Shown piece by piece: positions 8,014-17,500 of a stretch of 64,000 nucleotides of DNA. Within the stretch, counting starts at the first letter, position 1. Each line of letters begins with the position of its first letter. Both the position numbers and the translations under genes were made by a program. This DNA is from Clostridia bacterium (GTDB lineage: Bacteria; Bacillota; Clostridia; Oscillospirales; Acutalibacteraceae): NCBI GenBank assembly GCA_017409475.1, contig JAFQSP010000003.1, positions 1-64,000 of the forward strand, in the 5' to 3' direction. Below the pieces are notes generated by a model. It had not been told where the DNA came from and ran no database searches. It saw only the letters and a list, made by a program, of their open reading frames with translations.

Positions 8014-8307
8014 TTAATTAAATCTTTTGAATAAACTGATTAGTTCATCAATAGTATCAAAATCCCCGTTTTCTAAATCACGCGATACACATGTATACAA
8101 ATGATTTTCTAAAATATGTGAAGACAGGCTTTTGACGGAATTCTTGACAGCTGATAATTGAACTAAAACGTCATTACAGTATGCGTCGTTCTCAATCATT
8201 TTAGTTATTCCGTTTATCTGGCCGCTTATTCTATTTAGTCTATTGATTATCAGCTTTTTTTGGTCAGGGCTTCTTTTAGTTGTCTTGTTACAGCAATTGT
8301 TATCCAT
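8014..8307 (-). CDS. csoR: CsoR-family copper-sensing transcriptional repressor
   Basis: All-helical repressor of 97 residues of the CsoR/RcnR (DUF156) family. The Cu(I) ligands Cys-His-Cys are present in the expected places: AYCNDVLVQL, then ILENHLYTC. Helix 1 contains the conserved RLNRISGQINGI. Apo-CsoR binds operator DNA and lets go when Cu(I) binds. The ATG at 8307 was chosen because GGAGG lies 7 bp before it; a longer frame would run through the operator. The promoter carries a classic G-tract CsoR operator, so the gene is autoregulated. It is co-transcribed with a desulforedoxin-like protein rather than copZ/copA. Confidence 0.92.
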   Translation of the reverse strand: MDNNCCNKTTKRSPDQKKLIINRLNRISGQINGITKMIENDAYCNDVLVQLSAVKNSVKSLSSHILENHLYTCVSRDLENGDFDTIDELISLFKRFN

Positions 8308-8327
8308 ATCAAACCTCCTGAAAATAG

Positions 8328-8370
8328 AATATACCCCACGGGGGTATATTGTCAATAGGGGGGTATATTG
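8328..8370 (-). promoter_or_regulatory. csoR promoter with embedded CsoR operator
   Basis: On the minus strand TTGACA (8350-8355) and TATATT (8328-8333) are 16 bp apart. The spacer and flanks form the near-palindrome ATATACCCCACGGGGGTATAT (8329-8349), which matches known CsoR operators (TACCCC-n-GGGGTA). A second G-tract half, GGGGGGTATATTGAC, sits just upstream at about 8358-8372 and may be an additional half site. Repressor bound here would block RNA polymerase. Confidence 0.88.
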
Positions 8371-8392
8371 ACGTTTTTAAATATAAAATAAA

Positions 8393-8430
8393 AAAACGGC
8401 TCGTTTCTATCACGAATTGAGCCGCTTTTT
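8393..8430 (-). terminator. Terminator of the GT4 glycosyltransferase gene
   Basis: CGGCTC and GAGCCG pair across a 15-nt loop and are flanked by A and T runs. The hairpin lies 6 bp past the stop of the minus-strand gene. Confidence 0.75.
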
Positions 8431-8435
8431 GTTAC

Positions 8436-9626
8436 TTATTTAGTTTTTAATTGGTTTTTTCGCCATTTTGGCTCATTAAGAATCTCTTCGTATCGTTTGA
8501 ATGCCGTTTCAACTGCCTTGTCCCAAGGGTAATAAACCGTTTCGGCAGCATTCTTTCCCGTTTGTGTAAGTTTTTCGGGGTCGCTTATGGCTTCAATAAT
8601 GGTTTCAGCGCAAGATTCTGCATTTTCTTCGCATAAATAGCCGTTTTCATTTTCGGTAATTGTTTCGGCGGCGCAGCTGTCCCTTACCAAAAGGCTGGCG
8701 CAGTCGCAGGCGGCAGCTTCCAAAACGACGAGACCGCAGGTATCGTATGTCGAAGGGAAGAGGAGAAGATTAGCTCGGCTGTAAAATGCACGTAGCTTCT
8801 CTCTGTCGCATATTTCGCCGATGAACACCGTTTCTTTCTTTAAATCGCATTGTTCAGCGTATTTTTCAATGGCACCTCTGTCACGTCCGTCACCGACAAA
8901 AAACATACGGAATTTATGCCCGTTTTCTTTAACAATCTTTAACGAATCGAGTATAATTTTTATGTTTTTGTACCACATCATTCGGCCGACAAACAGAAAG
9001 ATGGTTTCATCAGGTTGTAAGCGAAAAACGCGGTCAATTTCACTAATTGCTTCAGCGTCGGCCTTGCCTTTTTTAAAGTCGGTACCGTTACGCATAACTC
9101 GGTATTTTCCCTTGTATCCGAATTCGCGAAGGTCGTCAGCTGCTTTTTCCGAAACAACCCAAACTTCGTCCATATGGTTTATGTTGCTGAGAACAAATTT
9201 GCGGGCGATTCGCTGAATTTGCTTGAATTTAACCCTTGTTTTTATGTCTGTATTGAATTTGGTGTGATATGTGAAAACCTTTGGAATACGGCATCTTTTT
9301 ACTGCACAAAGCACTCTTGCCATTGCGCCTGAGGCGAAGGGACAATGAACGTGAAGAATGTCTAAATTTTCGTCTCTGATTTCGCTAATTATTTTTGGCG
9401 AAAACGGATTTCCTGCGCGGTAACCAATCATTTTATCGCTTGGCACCGAGTGATATCTGAAAACCTTGTAATCATAATTATCTATAACATGCGGATATTT
9501 CGGAACGATAACAACCGCTTCGCCTAATTTTCCGTGAATATTATCGGCATATGCCTTTGTAGCGGCGGCAACGCCGTCGATTGTAGGCGGAAATGAATCG
9601 TTTAGTAAACCTACTTTAATTTTCAA
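8436..9626 (-). CDS. GT4 family glycosyltransferase (glycolipid type)
   Basis: GT-B fold retaining glycosyltransferase of about 396 residues. The N-terminal domain begins KVGLLNDSFPPTIDGVAAAT, the acceptor-side pattern of diacylglycerol glucosyl/mannosyltransferases. The C-terminal domain has FLFVGRMMWYKN and the donor-binding FPSTYDTCGLVVLEAAACD. It probably makes a glycosyldiacylglycerol anchor or membrane glycolipid, but the sugar is unknown. I chose the TTG at 9626 because the upstream CGGAG lies 8 bp before it, whereas the GTG three codons earlier overlaps that site. Confidence 0.8.
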   Translation of the reverse strand: MKIKVGLLNDSFPPTIDGVAAATKAYADNIHGKLGEAVVIVPKYPHVIDNYDYKVFRYHSVPSDKMIGYRAGNPFSPKIISEIRDENLDILHVHCPFASGAMARVLCAVKRCRIPKVFTYHTKFNTDIKTRVKFKQIQRIARKFVLSNINHMDEVWVVSEKAADDLREFGYKGKYRVMRNGTDFKKGKADAEAISEIDRVFRLQPDETIFLFVGRMMWYKNIKIILDSLKIVKENGHKFRMFFVGDGRDRGAIEKYAEQCDLKKETVFIGEICDREKLRAFYSRANLLLFPSTYDTCGLVVLEAAACDCASLLVRDSCAAETITENENGYLCEENAESCAETIIEAISDPEKLTQTGKNAAETVYYPWDKAVETAFKRYEEILNEPKWRKNQLKTK

Positions 9627-9660
9627 ATTTAACACTCCGTTATGTGTGGAATTGATTTAA

Positions 9661-9689
9661 ATTATATATATCTTTATGCTTTTTGTCAA
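9661..9689 (-). promoter_or_regulatory. Sigma-A promoter of the GT4 gene
   Basis: Consensus TTGACA (9684-9689) and TATAAT (9661-9666) on the minus strand with a 17-bp spacer. Confidence 0.85.
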
Positions 9690-9725
9690 ATATTCGGAAA
9701 ATATTAATAAATAGAGGAAAAATGT

Positions 9726-9754
9726 TTTACTTTTTGATTTATGTGTAGTATAAT
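9726..9754 (+). promoter_or_regulatory. Promoter of the hprK-dnaE gene cluster
   Basis: TTTACT at 9726-9731 and TATAAT at 9749-9754 are 17 bp apart and 63 bp upstream of hprK. Confidence 0.7.
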
Positions 9755-9816
9755 AAACACGTAACTATGTTTTGTTTTGGTTATAGGAATGAATAAAGTT
9801 GAGGTGTTATAACAAA

Positions 9817-10776
9817 ATGGCTCAAAATTTTTCTGTTTCTCTTAAACGAGTTATAAAGGAATTTTCGCTTGAAGAGGTTTTTGTACCTGAAAATATTAAT
9901 GAAATAAGCGTTTCTTCCGCCGATTTGAACCGACCCGGTTTACAGCTCAGCGGATTTTATGATTATTTTGATCATGAACGCATACAAATTATTGGAAAGA
10001 ATGAAGACAGCTTTTTAGAAACCTTTATCGATCGTCAAACGCGAATCGAGCGTCTTCTTAGTCATAAGCCACCCGCAGTAGTTATTACCCGCGGCCTTGA
10101 CGTTGAAGGGCATACGATAGATTTGGCTAAAAAATATAGTGTGCCTATTTTACGAACGAGTGAAGGTACGTCAAGCTTTATGGCGGCGCTCATTGCATTT
10201 CTTAATATTGAGCTTGCTCCACGAATTACTCGTCACGGTGTTTTGGTCGAGGTTTATGGCGAGGGAATGCTTATTATCGGCGAAAGCGGAGTAGGAAAAA
10301 GCGAAACGGCCATCGAGCTTATAAAACGAGGACATCGACTTATTGCCGATGATGCCGTTGAGATAAGACGGGTTTCGAATAAAACTCTTGTTGGAACGCC
10401 TCCCGAAAACATTCGTCACTTTATCGAGCTTCGCGGAATAGGAATTATAAATGCGCGACGTATCTTCGGTATGGGTGCCGTAAAGCCGTCGGAAAAGATT
10501 GACATGGTTATAAATCTTGAGGTATGGAATCAGGAAAAGGTATATGACCGAATGGGACTCGAAAGCGAAGAAACCGAGATTCTCGGAATAAAGGTGCCTC
10601 AGGTGACGGTACCTGTTCGACCGGGCCGAAATCTTGCCATTATTTTAGAGGTTGCGGCAATGAATAACCGTCAGAAAAAGATGGGTTTCAATGCGGCAAA
10701 GGAGCTTCTGAAGAAGCTCGGAATGGACGACGGAATGGATGACACACCCGTTCAGGACGACATATTTAACTATTAA
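9817..10776 (+). CDS. hprK: HPr kinase/phosphorylase
   Basis: This 319-residue protein phosphorylates and dephosphorylates Ser46 of HPr, setting carbon catabolite repression through CcpA. Visible features are the P-loop GESGVGKSE at about residues 153-161, the family signature ELRGIGIINARRIFGMGAV, and a C-terminal AKELLKKLG helix. The ATG at 9817 follows GAGGTG. It heads a conserved Clostridia cluster with glucokinase, murB, rapZ, whiA and dnaE, linking sugar status to wall synthesis and growth. Confidence 0.95.
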   Translation: MAQNFSVSLKRVIKEFSLEEVFVPENINEISVSSADLNRPGLQLSGFYDYFDHERIQIIGKNEDSFLETFIDRQTRIERLLSHKPPAVVITRGLDVEGHTIDLAKKYSVPILRTSEGTSSFMAALIAFLNIELAPRITRHGVLVEVYGEGMLIIGESGVGKSETAIELIKRGHRLIADDAVEIRRVSNKTLVGTPPENIRHFIELRGIGIINARRIFGMGAVKPSEKIDMVINLEVWNQEKVYDRMGLESEETEILGIKVPQVTVPVRPGRNLAIILEVAAMNNRQKKMGFNAAKELLKKLGMDDGMDDTPVQDDIFNY

Positions 10777-10799
10777 AAAAACATTTGGAGGAATAAAAA

Positions 10800-11753
10800 A
10801 TGTATTATATCGGAATTGACCTCGGAGGAACAAATATTGTTGCAGGCGTTGTTGACAAGGATTACAACATCGTCGCAAAAGCAAGGGTAAAGACCAATCT
10901 TCCGAGAGAAACAGAAAAAATTGTTGACGACATGGCTTATGTGGCTAAAAAGTCGGTTGAAGAAGCCGGTCTTACAATGGCTGATATCGAATGGGTTGGC
11001 GTAGGTTCACCCGGTCTTGTTAATAAATACACCGGAATTGTTGAATATTCTTGCAATCTCGGCTTTAATAAGGTTCATCTTGCCGAAATGATGAAGGAAC
11101 GTCTCGGTGTTGAATGTTACATCGAAAACGATGCTAACGCTGCTGCATACGGCGAGATGCTCGCAGGTGCAGGCAAAGGAACAAACAGCTTCGTCGCAAT
11201 CACTCTCGGAACAGGAGTAGGCGGCGGCGTTATCATGGACGGAAAGATGCTTAACGGACTTAACTGTGCCGGCGGTGAGCTTGGTCACATTGTAATCAGC
11301 GTTGACGGCGAGCCTTGCGGTTGCGGTCGAAATGGCTGCTGGGAGGCTTATGCATCAGCTACCGCCTGCATTCGCCAGACAAAGCGCGCCATGTTGGAGA
11401 ATAAGGATTCGAAAATGTGGGAGCTTGTAAACGGAAACATTGATGAAGTTAGCGGCAGAACAGCTTGGGACGCTATGAGAATTGGCGACAAGGCAGGCAG
11501 CGAGGTTGTTGACCGTTATATCTACTATATCGCTTGCGGCGTAGCTAATATTATCAATATCATTCGACCGGAAGTATTATGTATCGGTGGCGGAATTTGT
11601 AATGAAAAGGAATATCTTATGAAGCCGCTTCGCGAATATGTTGAAAAAGAAACATACGGAAATAACGAAGCCGATTATACAAAGGTTGTCGTTGCCGAGC
11701 TTGGCGGCGATGCAGGACTTATCGGCGCAGCATTACTCGGTAATCTTAAATAA
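10800..11753 (+). CDS. glcK: ROK-family glucokinase
   Basis: Cytoplasmic glucose kinase of 317 residues. It has the phosphate-binding DLGGTNIVAGVVD near the N-terminus, the sugar-binding ENDANAAAYGE, the ATP-site LGTGVGGGVI, and the ROK zinc motif CGCGRNGCWEAYAS around residues 172-185 with a preceding GELGHI. It starts 23 bp after hprK behind GGAGG, so the two are co-transcribed. It supplies glucose 6-phosphate to glycolysis; pfkA lies downstream in the same neighbourhood. Confidence 0.92.
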   Translation: MYYIGIDLGGTNIVAGVVDKDYNIVAKARVKTNLPRETEKIVDDMAYVAKKSVEEAGLTMADIEWVGVGSPGLVNKYTGIVEYSCNLGFNKVHLAEMMKERLGVECYIENDANAAAYGEMLAGAGKGTNSFVAITLGTGVGGGVIMDGKMLNGLNCAGGELGHIVISVDGEPCGCGRNGCWEAYASATACIRQTKRAMLENKDSKMWELVNGNIDEVSGRTAWDAMRIGDKAGSEVVDRYIYYIACGVANIINIIRPEVLCIGGGICNEKEYLMKPLREYVEKETYGNNEADYTKVVVAELGGDAGLIGAALLGNLK

Positions 11754-11774
11754 ACTGAAAAGGAAATTTCTGTT

Positions 11775-12692
11775 TTGAATATTGATTATACCAATATTAT
11801 CGAAACAGCCGAAAAATACGGCTGTCAGTATAAATTAAATGAGCCGATGAGCCATCATACAACCTTTCGAATCGGCGGCCCTGCCGACCTTTTTGTAACT
11901 CCTGTTACCGTCGAAGGATTGCAAAAAATCGTTTCGGAGTGTAAAAAAAGCGGAATTTACTGCTTTATTCTCGGCAACGGCTCAAATCTTCTCGTTTCGG
12001 ATAAGGGGATTCGTGGCGTTGTTGTTACAACTGTGGGCTGTCTTAACGAAATCGAGATGAAAAATGCATATGAAATAAAGACATTCGCAGGTGTCAGATT
12101 ATCACGTCTTAGCGACCTCGCTTACGAAAATTCGCTTACCGGAGCCGAATTCGCTTGGGGAATTCCGGGAACGGTCGGTGGAGCGGTTTATATGAATGCG
12201 GGCGCTTATGATGGCGAGATGAAGAATATACTCACCGAAATCGAGTATATGACACCCGATGGCGAAATTCATACAATGTCAGCCGACGACGCAGAGCTCA
12301 GCTACCGTCATAGTATCTTTAGCACGAATGATAACGTTATCATCAGCGCAACCGTGCGGCTGACTCCGGGAGACAAGGGCGAAATTCGTGCCAAAATGGA
12401 CGATTTTATGACGCGGCGAAAGGATAAGCAGCCTCTCGATTATCCCTCGGCGGGAAGCACCTTTAAGCGCCCTGTCGGAGGTTTTGCGGCGGCACTTATT
12501 GACGAATGCGGACTTAAAGGATACCGAATCGGCGGCGCCGAGGTTAGTAAAAAGCACGCAGGATTTGTTATCAACGTTGGTGGCGCAACCTGCTTTGACG
12601 TAATTCGTCTTGTCGAGCATATTCAAAAAGAGGTTTTTTTGTCAAAGAGTATAAAACTCGAACCTGAAATAAGGGTTATCGGCGAAAAGTGA
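11775..12692 (+). CDS. murB: UDP-N-acetylenolpyruvoylglucosamine reductase MurB
   Basis: FAD-dependent reductase of 305 residues that makes UDP-MurNAc. Motifs: TTFRIGGPADLFV, LGNGSNLLVSD and WGIPGTVGGAVYMNAGAY in the FAD domain; YRHSIF; the catalytic Ser in AGSTFKRP; and a C-terminal GAEVSKKHAGFVIN. The layout is the short (type II) form typical of Firmicutes. The start is a TTG preceded by AAAGGAAA. Position between glcK and rapZ is the usual Clostridia order. Confidence 0.94.
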   Translation: MNIDYTNIIETAEKYGCQYKLNEPMSHHTTFRIGGPADLFVTPVTVEGLQKIVSECKKSGIYCFILGNGSNLLVSDKGIRGVVVTTVGCLNEIEMKNAYEIKTFAGVRLSRLSDLAYENSLTGAEFAWGIPGTVGGAVYMNAGAYDGEMKNILTEIEYMTPDGEIHTMSADDAELSYRHSIFSTNDNVIISATVRLTPGDKGEIRAKMDDFMTRRKDKQPLDYPSAGSTFKRPVGGFAAALIDECGLKGYRIGGAEVSKKHAGFVINVGGATCFDVIRLVEHIQKEVFLSKSIKLEPEIRVIGEK

Positions 12693-12733
12693 TTTTATAA
12701 ATTAGTTGAAGTTTTTCAAAGGATGAAAGGTTT

Positions 12734-13591
12734 ATGAATTTGGTTGTAATTACCGGAATGTCCGGTTCAGGAAAATCACAGGTTATTGACGCAATGGAGG
12801 ATATTGGCTTCTATTGTGTTGATAACGTACCGGCATTTTTATTACCTACCTTTGTAAATTTGCTTATGGAATCTCAAAATAAGCATGACCAAATTGCGAT
12901 TGTCACCGATATACGTGGCGGCGAAATGTATGACGACCTTGTCAGTGCTGTTTCTACCCTTCGTGACGAGTTTAACAGCTTCGATTTCCTTTATCTTGAG
13001 GCTGAGGATAAGGTGCTCGAGCGCCGATTTAAAGAAACTCGACGTAAGCACCCGTTAATCGAATCGGCAGGTGGAGTTTTACCCGAGGCAATTCGACGTG
13101 AAAGGCAAATGGTAGGCAAGCTTCGCGATATTGCCGACTATGTTGTTGATACGAGCGACCTTTCGGCAACCGAGCTTCGTGAACGCGTAAAGACCATATT
13201 TTTAGATAATAAAAAGGACGGAATGTCCATTCTCTGTATGTCCTATGGTGCAAAGCATGGCGGACTCAGCTATGCCGACCTTATCTTTGACGTAAAATGT
13301 CTGCCGAACCCCTTTTATGTGCCGGAATTAAAGGATAAAACAGGTCTTGATAAAGAGGTTCGCGACTATGTTTTATCAACCGACGAAGCAAAGGAATTGC
13401 GAAAAAAGCTATTTGACATGGTCGATTTTCTTATTCCGCTTTATATAAAAGAAGGGAAGAGCCAGCTTATAATAGCCTTTGGCTGTACCGGCGGTCAGCA
13501 TCGTTCGGTCACCTTTGCGTTAGAGATGCAACAGCACCTTATCCAAAACGGATATAACGCGGGAATAAATCACCGTGATATAAAAAAATAA
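12734..13591 (+). CDS. rapZ: RapZ (YvcJ) P-loop nucleotide-binding protein
   Basis: This 285-residue protein has the N-terminal Walker A GMSGSGKSQ and the C-terminal domain ending FGCTGGQHRSV, both diagnostic for RapZ/YvcJ. In E. coli RapZ guides RNase E to GlmZ RNA and controls glucosamine 6-phosphate supply; in Firmicutes YvcJ is a nucleotide-binding protein with a less clear role linked to envelope and competence. It normally sits next to yvcK and whiA. Here whiA follows directly and yvcK is missing. Confidence 0.93.
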   Translation: MNLVVITGMSGSGKSQVIDAMEDIGFYCVDNVPAFLLPTFVNLLMESQNKHDQIAIVTDIRGGEMYDDLVSAVSTLRDEFNSFDFLYLEAEDKVLERRFKETRRKHPLIESAGGVLPEAIRRERQMVGKLRDIADYVVDTSDLSATELRERVKTIFLDNKKDGMSILCMSYGAKHGGLSYADLIFDVKCLPNPFYVPELKDKTGLDKEVRDYVLSTDEAKELRKKLFDMVDFLIPLYIKEGKSQLIIAFGCTGGQHRSVTFALEMQQHLIQNGYNAGINHRDIKK

Positions 13592-13598
13592 AAGATAG

Positions 13599-13631
13599 AT
13601 GCCCTTAATTCGTTTCGGTTAAGGGCATTTT
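13599..13631 (+). terminator. Hairpin between rapZ and whiA
   Basis: ATGCCCTTAA and TTAAGGGCAT pair perfectly, followed by TTTTAAA. It could terminate part of the transcript or act as a processing or stability element inside the cluster. Confidence 0.65.
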
Positions 13632-13660
13632 AAATAACTTATAAACGGAGGTGTAAAAAA

Positions 13661-14530
13661 ATGTCTTTTTCATCTGATGTAAAATCGGAATTGTGTAAAA
13701 TGCGTCACACTAAATCATGCTGTCTTACGGCTGAATGTGCGGGAATGTTGCTTTTTGCGCGGCATTTAAGCGAAGAAAAGATAAGTTTTTACACCGATTA
13801 CAGTGACGTTGCCGAGCATTTGTGCTTTTTATTAAAAAAACGCATGAAGGCGAATTTTGAACATATTGTCACTGATGGCGGTATAAACAAGGTCACTTTG
13901 CCCGATTTGAATGACAGAAAACTTATTGTTTCAAAGCTTAAAATAGGGGACAAGCCATCGGATAATTTGATTCAGAATGATTGTTGCGTATCGGCTTTTT
14001 TGCGGGGAGTTTTTCTTTCCTGCGGCTTTTTAACCGACCCTAATAAAGAATATCGGCTTGAATTTTTATGCCCGTCAAAAATGATGGCACAGTATCTTTT
14101 TGGCTTTTTATCGGGAATAATTGAAAATCCGAAAATGGTAGAGCGCGACGGCGCACATTATGTTTATTATAAGAACAGTGTGGCGGTTGAGGATATGCTT
14201 ACCCTTGTCGGCGCAGTGAATGCGTCGCTTGCCGTTATGGAAATAAAGGTTGAAAAGGATATGCGCAATAAAATCAACCGAGTAAGCAATTTTGAGAATG
14301 CGAATTTTGTAAAAACCGTTCATGCTTCGGGAGACCAAACTGCCGCAATCAATAGAATTATTGAAAAAGGGTTGCTCGACACTCTAACCGACCCACTTAA
14401 AGCGGCGGCGATTTTGCGCCGAGACAATCCTGACGCATCGCTCAGTCAGCTTTGCGAAATTTCGGGTTGCAGCAGGTCGGGACTTAATCATCGACTGAAA
14501 CGGCTTATCGAGATAGCCGATAATATTTAA
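13661..14530 (+). CDS. whiA: DNA-binding protein WhiA
   Basis: This 289-residue protein has an N-terminal pair of LAGLIDADG-like domains degenerate for nuclease activity (FLRGVFLSCGFLTDPNKEY is the recognisable block around 110-130) and a C-terminal helix-turn-helix region (LSQLCEISGCSRSGLNHRLKRL). WhiA affects division and chromosome segregation in Bacillus and sporulation in Streptomyces. GGAGGTG precedes the ATG. The next gene, dnaE, begins 28 bp later. Confidence 0.93.
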   Translation: MSFSSDVKSELCKMRHTKSCCLTAECAGMLLFARHLSEEKISFYTDYSDVAEHLCFLLKKRMKANFEHIVTDGGINKVTLPDLNDRKLIVSKLKIGDKPSDNLIQNDCCVSAFLRGVFLSCGFLTDPNKEYRLEFLCPSKMMAQYLFGFLSGIIENPKMVERDGAHYVYYKNSVAVEDMLTLVGAVNASLAVMEIKVEKDMRNKINRVSNFENANFVKTVHASGDQTAAINRIIEKGLLDTLTDPLKAAAILRRDNPDASLSQLCEISGCSRSGLNHRLKRLIEIADNI

Positions 14531-14558
14531 GAATTTATGCGAAAGAGGGATTTTCAGC

Positions 14559-17500
14559 ATGAGCTTCGTTCATCTTCATGTTCATACCGAATATAGCTTG
14601 CTTGATGGCGCTTGCCGTATAGGCAAGCTTGCTCATGCCGCAAAGGAGCTTGGTCAAACCGCTCTTGCCATCACCGACCATGGTGTAATGTATGGCGCCA
14701 TCGAATTTTACGAAGCCTGCAAGGCCGAGGGAATAAAGCCGATTATCGGCTGTGAGGTGTATGTTGCAGCTCGAAAGCATACCGATAAGGTGCACGAGTT
14801 TGACTCCGAAAATGCCCATTTAATTCTTTTGTGTAAAAATAGAACAGGGTACCAGAATTTAATAAAACTGGTATCAAAATCATTTGTTGACGGCTTTTAT
14901 AATAAGCCGCGAATCGACCATGATTTATTAGAAGAATATCATGAGGGACTGATAGCACTGTCTGCCTGCCTTGCGGGAGAAATTCCGAGAGCTCTTTCGG
15001 CAGGGGATTATCAAAGGGCGGTTGATACGGCGAAATGGTACGAATCGGTTTTTGGTAAGGATAATTTTTTTATTGAAATTCAAAATCACGGAATCGACGA
15101 GCAAATTCGTGTTTTACCCCAGCTTGTTCGTCTTTCGGAGGAAACGGGGATACCCCTCGTCGCAACCAATGACGTTCATTATATTGAAAGGTCGGACAGC
15201 ATGGTGCAAAAGGTGCTTGTCTGCATTCAAACCAACCATACCGTTGACGAGGATAACCCGTTAGGCTATCAAACCGACAATTTTTACTTGAAGAGTGAGG
15301 AGGAAATGACCGAACTGTTTTCGGCATACCCTCAGGCGATTGAAAACACTCGACTTATTGCCGACCGCTGTAACGTTGATTTTACCTTTGGCGAAACTAA
15401 GCTGCCCCTTTTCGACATTGGCGAGGTCGACCATTTTGAATATTTTAGAAAAATGTGCTATGACGGACTTTACCGCCTTTATGGTAGGAACGTTAGCAGC
15501 TCTATAATTGACCGACTTGAATATGAACTGTCGGTAATTAACAGTATGGGTTATATCGATTATTATCTTATTGTTCAGGATTTTGTCCGCTACGCAAAGG
15601 AGAGAGGAATTCCTGTTGGACCTGGCAGAGGCTCGGGTGCAGGAAGTCTTTGCGCCTATTGCGTAGGAATAACGGGAATCGACCCGATAAAGCACGAGCT
15701 TATTTTCGAGCGTTTCTTAAATCCCGAAAGGGTATCAATGCCCGACTTTGACATCGATTTTTGCTATGTTCGTCGTCAGGAGGTTATCGACTACGTAGTA
15801 AGAAAATACGGCGCCGACCACGTTGCCCAAATTGTTACCTTTGGTACATTAAAGGCAAGGGCGGCAATTCGTGATGTTGCACGAACGCTTGCAATTCCGT
15901 ATGCTACCGCCGACCGAGTAGCAAAAATGATTCCTTTTGAGCTTAACGCTACTATTGAAAAGGCGCTGAGCGATTCCGAAGAGCTGAACGAACTTTATAA
16001 AAATGAGCCGACCATCCGCAATCTTATCGACATGTCGAAAAAGATTGAGGGTATGCCTCGTCATGCATCACGTCATGCTGCAGGTGTGGTAATTACACGC
16101 GACCCTGTTGACGAATACGTACCACTTGCGACCAATGACGATGCCGTTGTAACTCAGTTTACGATGACAACGCTCGAACGGCTCGGCCTGCTTAAAATGG
16201 ACTTTCTGGGGCTTCGTAACCTTACCGTAATCGACGATACGGTAAAGATGATAAAACGACGTGAGCCCGATTTTGATATAAACAAAATTCCGATGAATGA
16301 TAAAAAGACATTTGCTCTTTTCTCCGACGGTCAAACTAATGGAGTGTTTCAGCTTGAATCGGCGGGAATGAAGCGGGTGCTTTCTCAGCTCAAACCTACC
16401 GACATCGAGGATATTATTGCGGTTCTTTCTTTATATCGACCGGGACCAATGGAATCAATTCCTAAGTATATATCTAATCGTCATTCGGGTAAAATTACTT
16501 ACGCTGCACCCCAGCTTGAACCGATATTAAAGGTTACTTACGGTTGCCTCGTTTATCAGGAGCAGGTAATGCAGGTGTTCCGTGAGCTTGCGGGCTATTC
16601 CTTTGGTCGAGCTGATATTGTTCGTCGCGCAATGTCAAAGAAAAAGCATGATGTAATGGAGAGGGAACGCCAGGCGTTCATTTACGGTGACGCCGACTGT
16701 GACGGAGCAGTAAAACGCGGCGTTAGTGAAAAGGCGGCTAACGAAATTTTTGACAGTATGTCGTCCTTCGCTTCCTATGCGTTTAATAAATCTCATGCGG
16801 CCGCCTATGCCTATGTCGCATATCAAACAGCATATCTTAAAACCCATTACGGCAGGGAATATATGGCGTCGCTTTTGTCGGGATTCCTCGATTCCGCATC
16901 AAAGGTGTCCCAGAATATAGCCGAATGTCACCGAATGGGTATACCTGTTTTGCCGCCCCATGTGAATGAATCGCAAAAGGGCTTTTCGGTATATAACAAG
17001 GCTATTCGATTCGGCTTGCTTGCTGTAAAAAATCTTGGTAGCGGAGTAATCGACCGAATGCTCATCGAAAGGGAAATGAAGGGCGAGTTTAAGAGCCTTT
17101 ACGATTTCTGCGAGCGCCTTTTTGACAGAGATTTAAATAGGCGTGCGGTCGAAAGTTTAATCAAATGCGGCGCATTTGACGGACTTGGTGCTAACCGCCA
17201 TCAAATGATGGACTCGGTTGACGATATTTTCGAGCAGCTTTCATCACGTCAGCGAAATAATGTAGAGGGTCAGATTGGCTTTTTCGGCATGACCGACAGC
17301 TCGTTTGACTATGCCGATTACGTTTTTCCGAATGTCGCCGAATATCCTGAAAAGACGCTTCTCAATATGGAACGTGACGTAACGGGACTTTATCTTTCGG
17401 GTCATCCGATGTCCGATTACGAGGATAGAGCGGTCGAAATCGGCGCAGCCAATATTTGTGATATTCTTGACGATGACGAGAATAATGAATATGTGGACGA

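Noticed and set aside
13599-13631. Hairpin before whiA considered as the end of the hprK operon.
   Set aside because: The T run is poor and no strong promoter is seen before whiA, so I list it as a hairpin that may only partly terminate.
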